Assembly (NCBI RefSeq): GCF_014127285.1
Contig: NZ_CP059901.1
Span: 1,674,001 to 1,738,000 of the forward strand
DNA from: Mumia sp. ZJ1417
Lineage (GTDB): Bacteria > Actinomycetota > Actinomycetes > Propionibacteriales > Nocardioidaceae
DNA length: 64,000 nucleotides
Direction: 5' to 3'
A model generated the notes under the pieces. The model was not told where the DNA came from and made no database searches. It saw nothing but the letters and a program-made list of their open reading frames with translations. This document shows, piece by piece, positions 8,889 through 18,086 of this stretch. The position numbers and the translations under genes are program-made. How positions within the stretch are numbered: the stretch's first letter is position 1; the number at the start of each line of letters is the position of its first letter.

Positions 8889-9539
8889 GTGACTTCCGCA
8901 GAGAGCACCCCTGGTGCGCGCCCGACCGTGCGCCGTGTCGTCATCGCCGAGGACGAGGCCCTGATCCGTCTGGACCTCGCCGAGATGCTCGCCGAGGAAG
9001 GCGTCGAGGTCGTCGGTCAGGCGGCCGACGGCGAGCAGGCCGTCGCCCTTGTGGAGGAGCTGCGACCCGACCTCGTGGTCATGGACGTCAAGATGCCCAA
9101 GCTCGACGGCATCTCGGCCGCCGAGCGCATCGCGTCTCAGCGCATCGCGCCCGTCGTCATGCTCACGGCGTTCAGCCAGCGCGAGCTCGTCGAGCGGGCG
9201 CGCGACGCCGGCGCCATGGCCTACCTCGTCAAGCCGTTCAGCAAGTCCGACCTCGTCCCCGCGATCGAGATGGCGGTGAGCCGCTTCGCCGAGATCGCCG
9301 CCCTGGAGGCGGAGGTCGCGGGACTCGAGGACCGTCTCGAGACGCGTCGGGCCGTCGAGCGCGCCAAGGGGCTCCTCCAGGAGGCGCTCGGGATCACCGA
9401 GCCGCAGGCGTTCCGCTGGATCCAGAAGACCGCGATGGACCTGCGCATGTCGATGCGCGCTGTTGCCGAGGGGGTCGTCGACCACGGCCCTGCGCTCGGT
9501 GGTGCGGCGGGCGTCGCGGACACGTCCGACGTGCAGTAG
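8889..9539 (+). CDS. pdtaR: Two-component response regulator with ANTAR RNA-binding domain
   Basis: A 216-residue protein with an N-terminal receiver domain (acidic pair E21-D22, phospho-acceptor D66 in LVVMDVKMP, conserved Lys in LVKPF) and a C-terminal ANTAR domain (about 145-205, RRAVERAKGLLQE ... AFRWIQKTAMDLRMSM). ANTAR regulators act on RNA hairpins as antiterminators. PdtaR with the kinase PdtaS is the actinobacterial pair; no kinase gene lies here. The GTG start sits 6 nt after TAACCT (8877-8882), so the message is probably leaderless. Confidence 0.93.
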   Translation: MTSAESTPGARPTVRRVVIAEDEALIRLDLAEMLAEEGVEVVGQAADGEQAVALVEELRPDLVVMDVKMPKLDGISAAERIASQRIAPVVMLTAFSQRELVERARDAGAMAYLVKPFSKSDLVPAIEMAVSRFAEIAALEAEVAGLEDRLETRRAVERAKGLLQEALGITEPQAFRWIQKTAMDLRMSMRAVAEGVVDHGPALGGAAGVADTSDVQ

Positions 9540-9690
9540 CGACCTTCTCCCCGTCCCGTTCGGCGTCACGCCACGCATCGGCGGATGCCCGCTCCTCGCC
9601 CGCTCCCGCCCGACCTCACCGCACCTCGTACGCGATGTCCTTCGCGAACGAGGTGGAGGAAGCTCGGCTCGCCCTCCCGACGGCAGCCGG

Positions 9691-10101
9691 GTCGACGGCG
9701 CGACGCGGCATCGGCTGCTCGGGTACGACGAGGGACCGGAGCTCCCGCTCGAGTTCGTGATCGACCAGGACCAGCACCGCGAGCTGGACGGGGTCTTCCT
9801 GCACCGGACGCTCGCGTTTCCACCCCTCGACACCGTCGGAGTCACGCCGGCGGCAGCGTTCATCCGGTGCTGCGAGCGGCAACGGCTGATCGACCTCGTC
9901 AAGCGTGGCGACTGGTTGTTGCACCGCGGCCACATGGCTCTCGGGGGGCTCGTCGAGCTTGCGACCGAGCAAGCGTGGCGACCGGGTCGGCTCGCGTGCG
10001 CTGATGTTGCTGGTGCACCGCCTCCTGCGCGAGCGCGGCTACGACGGTCCGGCGCCCGCCTTCGGTGCGCAGTGGCGTGCGCTGTTCGAGGTGGTTCCCG
10101 G
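9691..10101 (+). pseudogene. Remnant of a DUF559-like (AbiEi/endonuclease-domain) protein
   Basis: In one frame, 9691-9987 encodes RHRLLGYDEGPELPLEF ... DGVFLHRTLAFP ... VKRGDWLLHRGHM ... EQAWRPG. This resembles the N-terminal half of the many actinobacterial proteins that join an AbiEi-like region to a DUF559 nuclease-like domain. After WRPG the sense continues in another frame with RALMLLVHRLLRERGYDGPAPAFGAQWRALFEVV, which looks like the extreme C-terminus of the same family. The nuclease-like core is missing and there is no clear start or stop. I read it as an internal deletion with a frameshift. The family call is from memory. Confidence 0.45.
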
Positions 10102-10153
10102 GCGTCGTCCGCGCCGTGCGTCCCGACGGCGCGCCCGCGGGGTCCGCAGGCGC

Positions 10154-10900
10154 TCAGCGCAGCCAGATCACGGACTGCACGAGCACGGGCGCGACGATCA
10201 GCGCCGGGAGCATGTCACCCACCGCGATCGGGCGGATGTTGAGCAGCCGCAGGGCGACTCCGATGAGCAGCACGCCACCCGTCGCCGTCAGGGCGATGAC
10301 GTGCGGCTCGGGCACGAACGAGCCCATGACCGCACCGAGGATCGTGAACCCGCCCTGGATCACACCCACCGCGAGGGCCGACGCCATCACCCCGACGCCG
10401 AGCGAGGCGGCGAACGCGATCGCCGCGAATCCGTCGAGCGCCGACTTGAGCAGCAGCTGCTGCGCGCCGCCGCCGAGCCCGTCGGTGATCGACCCGAGGA
10501 TGGTGAGCGGCCCGACGCAGAAGACCAGCGACGCCGTCATGAATCCTTCGACGAAACGTGCACGCGCCCCCTCGTCGGCGGCACCGCCCATCCGTGCCTG
10601 GAGGACGACGCCGACATGCTCGAGGCGGTGCTCGATCCGCAGCAGCGAGCCGATGAACCCGCCGAGGACGACGGCCCCCAGCACGATCAGCACCGGCGCG
10701 CTCGGCCCCACGGCGTCGGACAGGAGCCGGTCGGTGACCGCGACGGCCGACAGGGCGGCGATGAGCAGGGTCACGAGCCCGAGGCCGTCGGTGACGACGG
10801 CGCGGGTGCGTGCGGGAAGCCGGTGGCCGACCAGGAGCCCGATGCCCGACCCGGCCAGCACTGCGAGCACGTTCACGACCGTCCCAGCCCCGATGAACAC
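10154..10900 (-). CDS. DUF554 family membrane protein
   Basis: A 248-residue protein with about seven hydrophobic segments. The start (GAGTVVNVLAVLAGSGIGLLVGHRLP), the centre (VEGFMTASLVFCVGPLTILGSITDG) and LLLKSALDGFAAIAFAASLGVGV are diagnostic of the DUF554 (YdfK/YqgA-like) family, whose function is unknown. The GTG start has a GAGGAG ribosome binding site. It is convergent with the decayed gene at 9.7-10.1 kb and divergent from the GNAT gene. Confidence 0.85.
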   Translation of the reverse strand: MFIGAGTVVNVLAVLAGSGIGLLVGHRLPARTRAVVTDGLGLVTLLIAALSAVAVTDRLLSDAVGPSAPVLIVLGAVVLGGFIGSLLRIEHRLEHVGVVLQARMGGAADEGARARFVEGFMTASLVFCVGPLTILGSITDGLGGGAQQLLLKSALDGFAAIAFAASLGVGVMASALAVGVIQGGFTILGAVMGSFVPEPHVIALTATGGVLLIGVALRLLNIRPIAVGDMLPALIVAPVLVQSVIWLR

Positions 10901-10999
10901 TGGCTCTCCTCGGCTCGTCCGGGTGCCGCCCCGACCTTGTGACAGGAGCGCCCACCACGGCGTAGTGTTTCACCCTTGACTCGACCCGAGGGGGGCCTG

Positions 11000-11608
11000 G
11001 TGGCACGTATGCCGCTGGAGGTGCGTGAGGCGGTTCCCGCCGACGCGAAGACACTGATCGACCTCTGGAGGGTGTGCGTGTCGGGAGACCCGGGCACGGC
11101 TGAAGCGACCACGATGACGGTGGTTGCCTGGCAAGAGCCCTCGGTCGCCGAGGCCACCGAGGCCCTGGGGCTCCTCGATACCGATGCGCGCCGACGCCTG
11201 TGCGTGGCGACGATCGCCGACCAGGTGGTCGGTGCGATCCAGGTCGAGCTGGCCCCGCAGACACCGCTCCACCTGAGCAGCATGGTCATCGTGAGCGAGC
11301 TGCACGTCCATCCGCGCTTCCGCCGCCGAGGGATCGCGTCCTCGCTGATGAGCGTCGCCGTCGACTGGGCCGAGGACGCCGGCTCGAGCCTGGTGTACGC
11401 GTGGGCGCCGTCCGCCTCCCGCGACGCCCACCGGTTCCTCACGCGGATCGGTTTCGGCCAGTTCGCGACCGTACGCGCAGCCCGGGTGCGGATCCTGCGC
11501 GCCCGTGCTGCGGGGCGGGCGAGCGGGCGGAGCACTGGGAGGCTGATCGCGGTGCGTCGCTCCCTGCTCCGTACGCACGACGCGCTGGCCCGGACCGCCC
11601 GCGAGTGA
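11000..11608 (+). CDS. GNAT family acetyltransferase
   Basis: A 202-residue protein with one GNAT domain. The acetyl-CoA loop is visible as LHVHPRFRRRGIASSLMSVAVDWAEDAG (about residues 100-128), with YAWAPSASRDAHRFLTRIGFG after it. The substrate is unknown. The GTG at 11000 is preceded by a G-rich GAGGGGGG ribosome site. A TTG at 10976 is in frame and sits 7 nt after TAGTGT (10963-10968), so a longer product is possible. Confidence 0.8.
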   Translation: MARMPLEVREAVPADAKTLIDLWRVCVSGDPGTAEATTMTVVAWQEPSVAEATEALGLLDTDARRRLCVATIADQVVGAIQVELAPQTPLHLSSMVIVSELHVHPRFRRRGIASSLMSVAVDWAEDAGSSLVYAWAPSASRDAHRFLTRIGFGQFATVRAARVRILRARAAGRASGRSTGRLIAVRRSLLRTHDALARTARE

Positions 11609-11691
11609 CCGCCCGCGACCGACGTCACGCGGCTGGCCGCCCGACGAACGGGGGCGCGATCCGCGTCGGTGGCGACCGTTAGAGTCGGTGC

Positions 11692-14391
11692 GTGGACTCG
11701 ACCAGCACCGCTGACCCTGCTCTCGCCGACTCCGGCCGCCTCCTCCTCATCGACGGCCACTCGGTGGCCTACCGGGCCTTCTTCGCCCTCCCCGTCGAGA
11801 ACTTCTCGACCACGACGGGCCAGCACACCAACGCGGTCTACGGCTTCACGTCCATGCTGATCAACGTCCTGCGCGACGAGCAGCCGACCCACCTGGCGGT
11901 CGCGTTCGACGTCTCGCGCAAGACCTTCCGGCGCGAGGAGTACGCCGAGTACAAGGCCAACCGCTCCAAGTCGCCCGACGAGTTCACCGGCCAGGTCGCC
12001 CTGATCAAGGAAGTCCTCGACGCGCTGCACGTGACCTACCTCGAGCTGGAGGGCTTCGAGGCCGACGACATCATCGGCACCCTGGCGACGCGGGCGGAGC
12101 AGGACGGCTTCGAGGTGCTCATCTGCACCGGCGACCGCGACGCGCTCCAGCTGGTCACCGACACCACGACCGTGCTCTACCCGCGCAAGGGCGTCTCTGA
12201 CCTCGCACGCATGACTCCGCAGGCGGTGGAGGAGAAGTACGGCGTCGTCCCAGCGCGCTACCCGGACGTCGCCGCCCTGGTCGGCGAGACCAGCGACAAC
12301 CTCCCCGGCGTCCCCGGGGTCGGCCCCAAGACCGCGGCCAAGTGGCTCGCCCAGTTCGACGGCCTCGACGGCCTGGTCCGCGATGCCGACAAGGTCACTG
12401 GCAAGGCGGGGCAGTCATTCCGCGACCACCTGGCCGACGTCATCCGCAACCGCCGCATCAACGCCCTGGTGCGCGATCTCGACCTCCCGGTCACCACCGC
12501 CGACCTCGCTCTCCAGCCGTGGGACCGCGACGCCGTCCACCAGGTCTTCGACGGCCTGGAGTTCCGGGTGCTGCGCGACCGGCTGTTCCAGACCCTCTCG
12601 ACCGAGGAGCCCGAGGCCGAGGAGGGCTTCGAGGTCTCCGGCGTAGTCCTCGGTGAGGGCGAGGTCGCGGCCTGGCTTGACGAGCACGTGCCCGAGGGGG
12701 TGCCGGTCGGCGTCCGCGTCGGCGGATCCTGGGGCCGGGGGACCGGCCGCGTGGACACGCTCGCGCTCGCCACGGGCAACGACGGCGCGGCGTGGTTCGA
12801 CGTGGCGACGCTGACGCCGTCGGACGAAGCCGCCGTGGCCGCGTGGCTCGCCGACGGCGCGCGGCCCAAGGTGCTCCACGACGCTAAGGGCCCGATCCTC
12901 GCCCTCCGCGCGCAGGGGTGGACGGTCGCCGGCCTCGCGAGCGACACCGCACTCGCCGCCTACCTGGCGCGGCCCGACCAGCGGTCGTACGACCTCGAGG
13001 ACCTGGCCCTGCGCTACCTCCACCGCGAGCTGCGCGTCGAGGACCACGGCGACCAGCTCACCCTCGATGTCGCCGACGACGCCGCCGCGCAGGACGCGAT
13101 GCTCCAGGCCGCTGCGGTCGTCGAGCTGAGCGGTGCGCTCGACGCCGAGCTCGACAAGCAGGGCGGGCGTACGCTCCTCGACACCGTCGAGCTTCCCCTC
13201 GTCAGCGTGCTGGCCGACATGGAGGAGGTCGGCGTCGCCGTCGACACCGACGCGCTCGAGACCCTCGAGGAGGAGTTCGCGACGCGCGTCCGTACGGCGG
13301 CCGACGAGGCGTACGAGGTGATCGGCAAGGAGATCAACCTGGGTTCGCCCAAGCAGCTCCAGGTCGTCCTGTTCGACGAGCTCGGCATGCCCAAGACCAA
13401 GCGCACCAAGACCGGATACACGACAGATGCCGATGCGCTCCAGCAGCTCTACGCCAAGACCGAGCACCCATTCCTCCTGCACCTCCTCGAGCACCGCGAC
13501 GCGACCCGGCTGCGGGTGACGGTCGAGGGGCTCCGCAAGACGGTCGCGCCGGACGGCCGCATCCACACCACGTACAACCAGACGATCGCCGCGACCGGGC
13601 GCCTCAGCTCGGCCGACCCCAACCTCCAGAACATCCCGATCAGGACGGCCGCGGGGCGCCGCATCCGTGAGGCCTTCGTCGTCGGCACGGGCTACGACAC
13701 GCTGCTCACGGCCGACTACAGTCAGATCGAAATGCGGATCATGGCCGACCTCTCCGAGGAGCAGGCGCTGATCGACGCCTTCAACTCCGGCGCCGACTTC
13801 CACACGATCACGGCGTCGCGCGTGTTCCAGGTCGAGCCCGAGGCCATCGACGTCGGGATGCGCTCACGCATCAAGGCGATGAACTACGGCCTCGCGTACG
13901 GGCTGTCCTCGTACGGGCTGAGCCAGCAGCTCGGCATCGAGACGCGCGAGGCGCAGGCGCTGATGGACGAGTACTTCACGCAGTTCGGCGGCGTGCGCGA
14001 CTACCTGCGCGGCGTCGTCGACGATGCCCGTCGTACGGGCTTCACCGAGACGATCATGGGCCGTCGCCGCTATCTCCCCGACCTGGTGAGCGACAACCGT
14101 CAGCGCCGCGAGATGGCCGAGCGGATGGCGCTCAACGCCCCGATCCAGGGTTCGGCGGCCGACATCATCAAGGTCGCCATGCTCGGGGTGGACCGCGCGC
14201 TGCGCGAGGCCGACCTTCGCTCGCGGATGCTGCTGCAGGTCCACGACGAGCTCGTGCTCGAGGTGGCCGCGGACGAGAAGGACGCCGTCGAGCAGATCGT
14301 GCGCGACGAGATGGCGCGGGCCGCCGACCTCAAGGTGCCGCTCGACGTGTCGGTCGGCATCGGCCGCTCGTGGCACGAGGCGGGCCACTAG
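11692..14391 (+). CDS. polA: DNA polymerase I
   Basis: An 899-residue polymerase for Okazaki-fragment processing and repair. Order: 5' nuclease (1-300; LLLIDGHSVAYRAFFALP, GFEADDIIGTLA, CTGDRDALQLV, GVPGVGPKTAAKWL), a 3'-5' exonuclease-like domain, then the polymerase (530-899). Polymerase motif A LTADYSQIEMR lies near residue 675 and motif C QVHDELVLEV near 852. The exonuclease-like domain lacks the D-x-E pair, so proofreading is probably absent, as in other actinobacterial PolA. The GTG start lies 6 nt after TAGAGT (11680-11685) with no ribosome site, fitting a leaderless transcript. Confidence 0.98.
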   Translation: MDSTSTADPALADSGRLLLIDGHSVAYRAFFALPVENFSTTTGQHTNAVYGFTSMLINVLRDEQPTHLAVAFDVSRKTFRREEYAEYKANRSKSPDEFTGQVALIKEVLDALHVTYLELEGFEADDIIGTLATRAEQDGFEVLICTGDRDALQLVTDTTTVLYPRKGVSDLARMTPQAVEEKYGVVPARYPDVAALVGETSDNLPGVPGVGPKTAAKWLAQFDGLDGLVRDADKVTGKAGQSFRDHLADVIRNRRINALVRDLDLPVTTADLALQPWDRDAVHQVFDGLEFRVLRDRLFQTLSTEEPEAEEGFEVSGVVLGEGEVAAWLDEHVPEGVPVGVRVGGSWGRGTGRVDTLALATGNDGAAWFDVATLTPSDEAAVAAWLADGARPKVLHDAKGPILALRAQGWTVAGLASDTALAAYLARPDQRSYDLEDLALRYLHRELRVEDHGDQLTLDVADDAAAQDAMLQAAAVVELSGALDAELDKQGGRTLLDTVELPLVSVLADMEEVGVAVDTDALETLEEEFATRVRTAADEAYEVIGKEINLGSPKQLQVVLFDELGMPKTKRTKTGYTTDADALQQLYAKTEHPFLLHLLEHRDATRLRVTVEGLRKTVAPDGRIHTTYNQTIAATGRLSSADPNLQNIPIRTAAGRRIREAFVVGTGYDTLLTADYSQIEMRIMADLSEEQALIDAFNSGADFHTITASRVFQVEPEAIDVGMRSRIKAMNYGLAYGLSSYGLSQQLGIETREAQALMDEYFTQFGGVRDYLRGVVDDARRTGFTETIMGRRRYLPDLVSDNRQRREMAERMALNAPIQGSAADIIKVAMLGVDRALREADLRSRMLLQVHDELVLEVAADEKDAVEQIVRDEMARAADLKVPLDVSVGIGRSWHEAGH

Positions 14392-14478
14392 CCCGGTCTC
14401 ACCCACAAGGGGTGACGGAGTCGGAGCCGTTCGGGGTCACGGTGGGTATGAGACACCCGACCCGACGGAGGTGGGCCG

Positions 14479-16845
14479 ATGCGCCCCGACCGCCACGCGC
14501 GCTCGATGCTGCCGATCCCTGATCGCCGGCCACCAGGACTGACGACGTACGACGCCAAGGACCCGGAGACCTCGTACCCGCCGATCGAGCCGCTCCTCCC
14601 TCCCGAGGGCGCACCCAACGTGCTGGTTATCTTGCTGGACGACGTCGGTTTCGGCGCCTCGAGCGTGTTCGGGGGGCCGTGCCGTACGCCGACCGCGGAG
14701 CGACTCGCGGCCGGCGGGCTTCGCTACAACCGGTTCCACACGACGGCGTTGTGCGCGCCGACCCGGCAGGCGCTGCTGACCGGGCGCAACCACCACTCCG
14801 TCGGCATGGGCAGCATCACCGAGACCGCGACCTCGGCCCCGGGCAACAGCTCGCTGCGCCCGAACACCAAGGCGCCGTTGGCGATGACGCTCAAGCTCAA
14901 CGGCTACTCGACGGCGCAGTACGGCAAGTGTCACGAGGTGCCGGTGTGGCAGTCATCGCCGCTCGGTCCGTTCGACGCGTGGCCGTCCGGTGGCGGCGGG
15001 TTCGAGACGTTCTACGGCTTCATCGGCGGCGAGAACAACCAGTGGGATCCCGCTCTGTACGACGGGACGACGCCGGTCGAGCCACCCCGTACCGCGGAGG
15101 AGGGCTACCACCTCACCGAGGACCTCGCGGACCGGGCGACCAGCTGGATGCGGCAGCAGAAGGCACTGATGCCCGACAAGCCGTTCTTCGTCTACTTCGC
15201 GCCCGGGGCGACGCATGCGCCTCACCACGTCCCGAAGGAGTGGGCCGACCGCTACGCGGGGGCGTTCGACGAGGGCTGGGACGTCCAGCGGGAGCGGACC
15301 TTCGCTCGCCAGAAGGAGCTCGGCGTGATCCCGGGGGACGCCGACCTCACTGTCCGGCACGACGAGATCACCGCGTGGGACGACATGCCGGACGAGCTGA
15401 AGCCGGTGCTCGCGCGTCAGATGGAGGTGTACGCGGGCTTCCTCGAGCACACCGACCACCAGGTCGGGCGCCTGGTCGACACGCTCGAGGAGCTCGACAT
15501 CCTCGACAGCACGCTCGTCTACTACATCATCGGCGACAACGGGGCGTCCGCCGAGGGCACGATGAACGGCGCCTTCAACGAGATGGCCAACTTCAATGGG
15601 ATGGCCGCGATCGAGACGCCCGAGTTCATGCTCAGCAAGAAGGACGAGCTCGGCTCGCCCGAGTCGTACAACCACTATTCCGTCGGTTGGGCGTGGGCGA
15701 TGAACACGCCGTTCCAGTGGACGAAGCAGATCGCCTCCCACTGGGGCGGCACGCGCAACGGCACGATCGTCCACTGGCCGGACCAGATCGCGGACAAGGG
15801 TGGCGTCCGCTCGCAGTTCACCCACGTGATCGACATCGCGCCCACAGTCCTCGAGGCCGCCGGGCTGCCGGAGCCGACGATGGTCAACGGCGTGCTCCAG
15901 TCGCCGATGGAAGGGACGAGCATGGCGTACTCGTTCACCGACACGGAAGCAGCAGAGCGCCACGACCTGCAGTACTTCGAGATGTTCGGCAACCGCGGGA
16001 TCTACCACCGCGGCTGGAGCGCCGTCACCAAGCACCGGACGCCGTGGGTCATGCTCGGCGGCAACGTTCCGCCATTCGACGACGACCTCTGGGAGCTGTA
16101 TGACAGCAGCACCGACTACAGCCAGGCCCACGACCTGGCCGCTGAGAACCCTGAGCTGCTCGCCAAACTCCAGCGGCTGTGGCTGATCGAGGCCACCAAG
16201 TACGACGTGCTCCCGATGGACGACCGTCTGGCTGAGCGCATCGACCCGGCGGCGGCGGGGAGGCCGACGCTGATCCACGGCGACTCCCAGCTGTTCTTCC
16301 CTGGCATGGGGCGGCTGTCGGAGAACAGCGTCGTGAGCATCAAGAACAGGTCGTTCTCCGTTACCGCCGACGTCGAGGTCCCTGACGGCGGTGCCGAGGG
16401 CGTGATCATCGCCCAGGGTGGACGGTTCGGGGGTTGGTGCCTGTACGCGAAGGACGGCCACGCGAAGTTCGTCTACAACGTGCTCGGCATCCACGAGTTC
16501 GCGACCGTGGCGGATGCGCCGATCCCGTCCGGCCGCCATCAGGTGCGGATCGAGTTCGCGTACGACGGGGGCGGGCTCGCGAAGGGCGGCGACGTCACGC
16601 TCTTCCACGACGGCGACCAGGTCGGTTCGGGGCGGGTCGAGGCGACCCAGCCGATGGTCTTCTCGGCTGACGAGACGACGGACATCGGCTATGAGTCGGG
16701 GACGACCGTGTCGCGCGACTACACCGCGGCGAGCAGCAGGTTCACTGGGACCGTGCACTGGGTCCAGATCGACGTCGGTTCCGACGATCACGACCATTTC
16801 ATCGACCCCGACGAGCGTCTGCGGGTCGCGATGGCGCGCCAGTAG
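14479..16845 (+). CDS. Arylsulfatase (type I, formylglycine-dependent)
   Basis: A 788-residue sulfatase that hydrolyses sulfate esters. Metal-site Asp residues occur in VILLDDVGFG (about 52-58). The formylglycine motif is CAPTRQALLTGRN with Cys92, which satisfies CxPxR. A second active-site segment is YYIIGDNGASAEG. The C-terminal 170 residues form a beta-rich domain (FSVTADVEVPDGG ... GVIIAQGGRFGGW) typical of long bacterial arylsulfatases. No signal peptide is visible, so it is probably cytoplasmic. No formylglycine-generating enzyme lies in this window. A GGAGG site precedes the ATG. It ends 7 bp from the convergent flippase gene. Confidence 0.9.
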   Translation: MRPDRHARSMLPIPDRRPPGLTTYDAKDPETSYPPIEPLLPPEGAPNVLVILLDDVGFGASSVFGGPCRTPTAERLAAGGLRYNRFHTTALCAPTRQALLTGRNHHSVGMGSITETATSAPGNSSLRPNTKAPLAMTLKLNGYSTAQYGKCHEVPVWQSSPLGPFDAWPSGGGGFETFYGFIGGENNQWDPALYDGTTPVEPPRTAEEGYHLTEDLADRATSWMRQQKALMPDKPFFVYFAPGATHAPHHVPKEWADRYAGAFDEGWDVQRERTFARQKELGVIPGDADLTVRHDEITAWDDMPDELKPVLARQMEVYAGFLEHTDHQVGRLVDTLEELDILDSTLVYYIIGDNGASAEGTMNGAFNEMANFNGMAAIETPEFMLSKKDELGSPESYNHYSVGWAWAMNTPFQWTKQIASHWGGTRNGTIVHWPDQIADKGGVRSQFTHVIDIAPTVLEAAGLPEPTMVNGVLQSPMEGTSMAYSFTDTEAAERHDLQYFEMFGNRGIYHRGWSAVTKHRTPWVMLGGNVPPFDDDLWELYDSSTDYSQAHDLAAENPELLAKLQRLWLIEATKYDVLPMDDRLAERIDPAAAGRPTLIHGDSQLFFPGMGRLSENSVVSIKNRSFSVTADVEVPDGGAEGVIIAQGGRFGGWCLYAKDGHAKFVYNVLGIHEFATVADAPIPSGRHQVRIEFAYDGGGLAKGGDVTLFHDGDQVGSGRVEATQPMVFSADETTDIGYESGTTVSRDYTAASSRFTGTVHWVQIDVGSDDHDHFIDPDERLRVAMARQ

Positions 16846-16852
16846 GGGCGGG

Positions 16853-18067
16853 TCAGCCGGCGGCGCGCACCGCACGGGACTCGCGGTACGACATCGCCCA
16901 CGCGGCTGCGGCCACGACCGCTGCCGTCCCGACCATCGTGACGACGACCCCCGCGACGTGCAGGGGCAGGACGAGGATGAGCGTCGCCGCGACGGCGCTC
17001 GCGATCCACAGCACCGCCACGATGCCGTGAGAGCGGCGCGCGAGGGCGTCGAAGACGAGGAGCTGGACGATTGCGAGCAGCGATCCCTCGAGGGCGAAGA
17101 GCCACAGCAGCGGCTGGACCTCGGCATACTGGTCACCGCCGACGAGGATGAGCGCGATCCCGGATAGCGCGGCCGTCACGGCCGTCGCGACGGCACCGAC
17201 GACGGCGACCGCGAGGGTGGCGAGGCGGCGCGCGCGATCGGCGCGGGCGCGGGCGAGCCGGGGGAACGCGACGATGCTGACGAACTGCGGGAGGAACAGC
17301 GCCGCCTTCGTGAGGATGAGGCCGGCGCCGTACAGCCCGCTGTCATGGGGGTCGAGAGCGACGCGCGCCAGGAGCGCGTCGAGATTGCTGAGGACCAGGT
17401 AGGCGAGCATCGCGTGCGAGCCCGCCAGCACCTCCCAGACGTACGGGCGGGCGCCGCCGACGCCGCCTGCCCGCAGGAGCCTGCCGCACACGAGGATCGG
17501 GAGCCATGCGCCGACCATCACACCGGCGACCGCGGCGGTCGGCGTCGCGCTGATCAGCATCGCGGCCGTCCCGAACACGATGCGGCCGAGCCCGCTGGTC
17601 ACGTACACGACCGACAGCGACGTCCAGCGGTGCTGGCCCTGGGCGATCCCCGCGAGCGCGCCCATCAGCGTGAGCGGGACGACCGCGGCGCCGCACAGCA
17701 CCACGGGCCAGGCCGAGTCGAGCCGGAGGACATCGGCGATGAGCGGGCTCAGCACGGCGAGCACGCCACCCACGGCCGCGCCCATGCCGACGGAGACTGC
17801 GGTCGCTGTCGCGGCGATGCGGTCGGCCGAGCCGGGGGAGACGGCGATCCGGCGGGCGGTGGTCGTCTGCACCGCGAGGGATCCGACATTGGCGACGAGG
17901 ATGACGCCGAGCAGCGCGGTGAGCGCGCCGAACGAGGCAGGGACCAAGAGGCGGGCGGCGAGCAGGGTGAACGCGTACGCGCCGACGTTCTGGACCATCA
18001 TCGCGACGGCGATGCGGCCTCCGGCGCTCACTGCGGTCGAAGGGCGGCTCGGTGGGGGCGCAGACAC
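16853..18067 (-). CDS. Polysaccharide flippase-like membrane protein
   Basis: A 404-residue protein with about 11-12 transmembrane segments resembling the MATE/Wzx/MurJ fold of lipid-linked glycan exporters (VQNVGAYAFTLLAARLLVPASFGALTALLGVILVANVGSLAVQ near the N-terminus). It probably moves a polyprenol-linked saccharide across the membrane; the cargo is inferred from the glycosyl transfer genes alongside. The GTG start at 18067 is chosen because a TATATC box (18074-18079) lies 6 nt upstream. That box overlaps the -10 of the divergent gene at 18087. Confidence 0.8.
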   Translation of the reverse strand: MSAPPPSRPSTAVSAGGRIAVAMMVQNVGAYAFTLLAARLLVPASFGALTALLGVILVANVGSLAVQTTTARRIAVSPGSADRIAATATAVSVGMGAAVGGVLAVLSPLIADVLRLDSAWPVVLCGAAVVPLTLMGALAGIAQGQHRWTSLSVVYVTSGLGRIVFGTAAMLISATPTAAVAGVMVGAWLPILVCGRLLRAGGVGGARPYVWEVLAGSHAMLAYLVLSNLDALLARVALDPHDSGLYGAGLILTKAALFLPQFVSIVAFPRLARARADRARRLATLAVAVVGAVATAVTAALSGIALILVGGDQYAEVQPLLWLFALEGSLLAIVQLLVFDALARRSHGIVAVLWIASAVAATLILVLPLHVAGVVVTMVGTAAVVAAAAWAMSYRESRAVRAAG

Positions 18068-18073
18068 GGACCC

Positions 18074-18081
18074 GATATAAC
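18074..18081. promoter_or_regulatory. Overlapping divergent -10 boxes
   Basis: GATATAAC reads TATAAC on the plus strand (18076-18081) and TATATC on the minus strand (18074-18079). Each box lies about 5-8 nt before the start codon of its gene (GTG 18087 or ATG 18090 rightward; GTG 18067 leftward). Polymerase can occupy only one orientation at a time, so the two leaderless genes may compete. Confidence 0.55.
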
Positions 18082-18086
18082 CATGC

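Noticed and set aside
14953-17136. 727-codon minus-strand frame opposite the arylsulfatase
   Set aside because: Shadow of the plus-strand sulfatase; no recognisable protein features.
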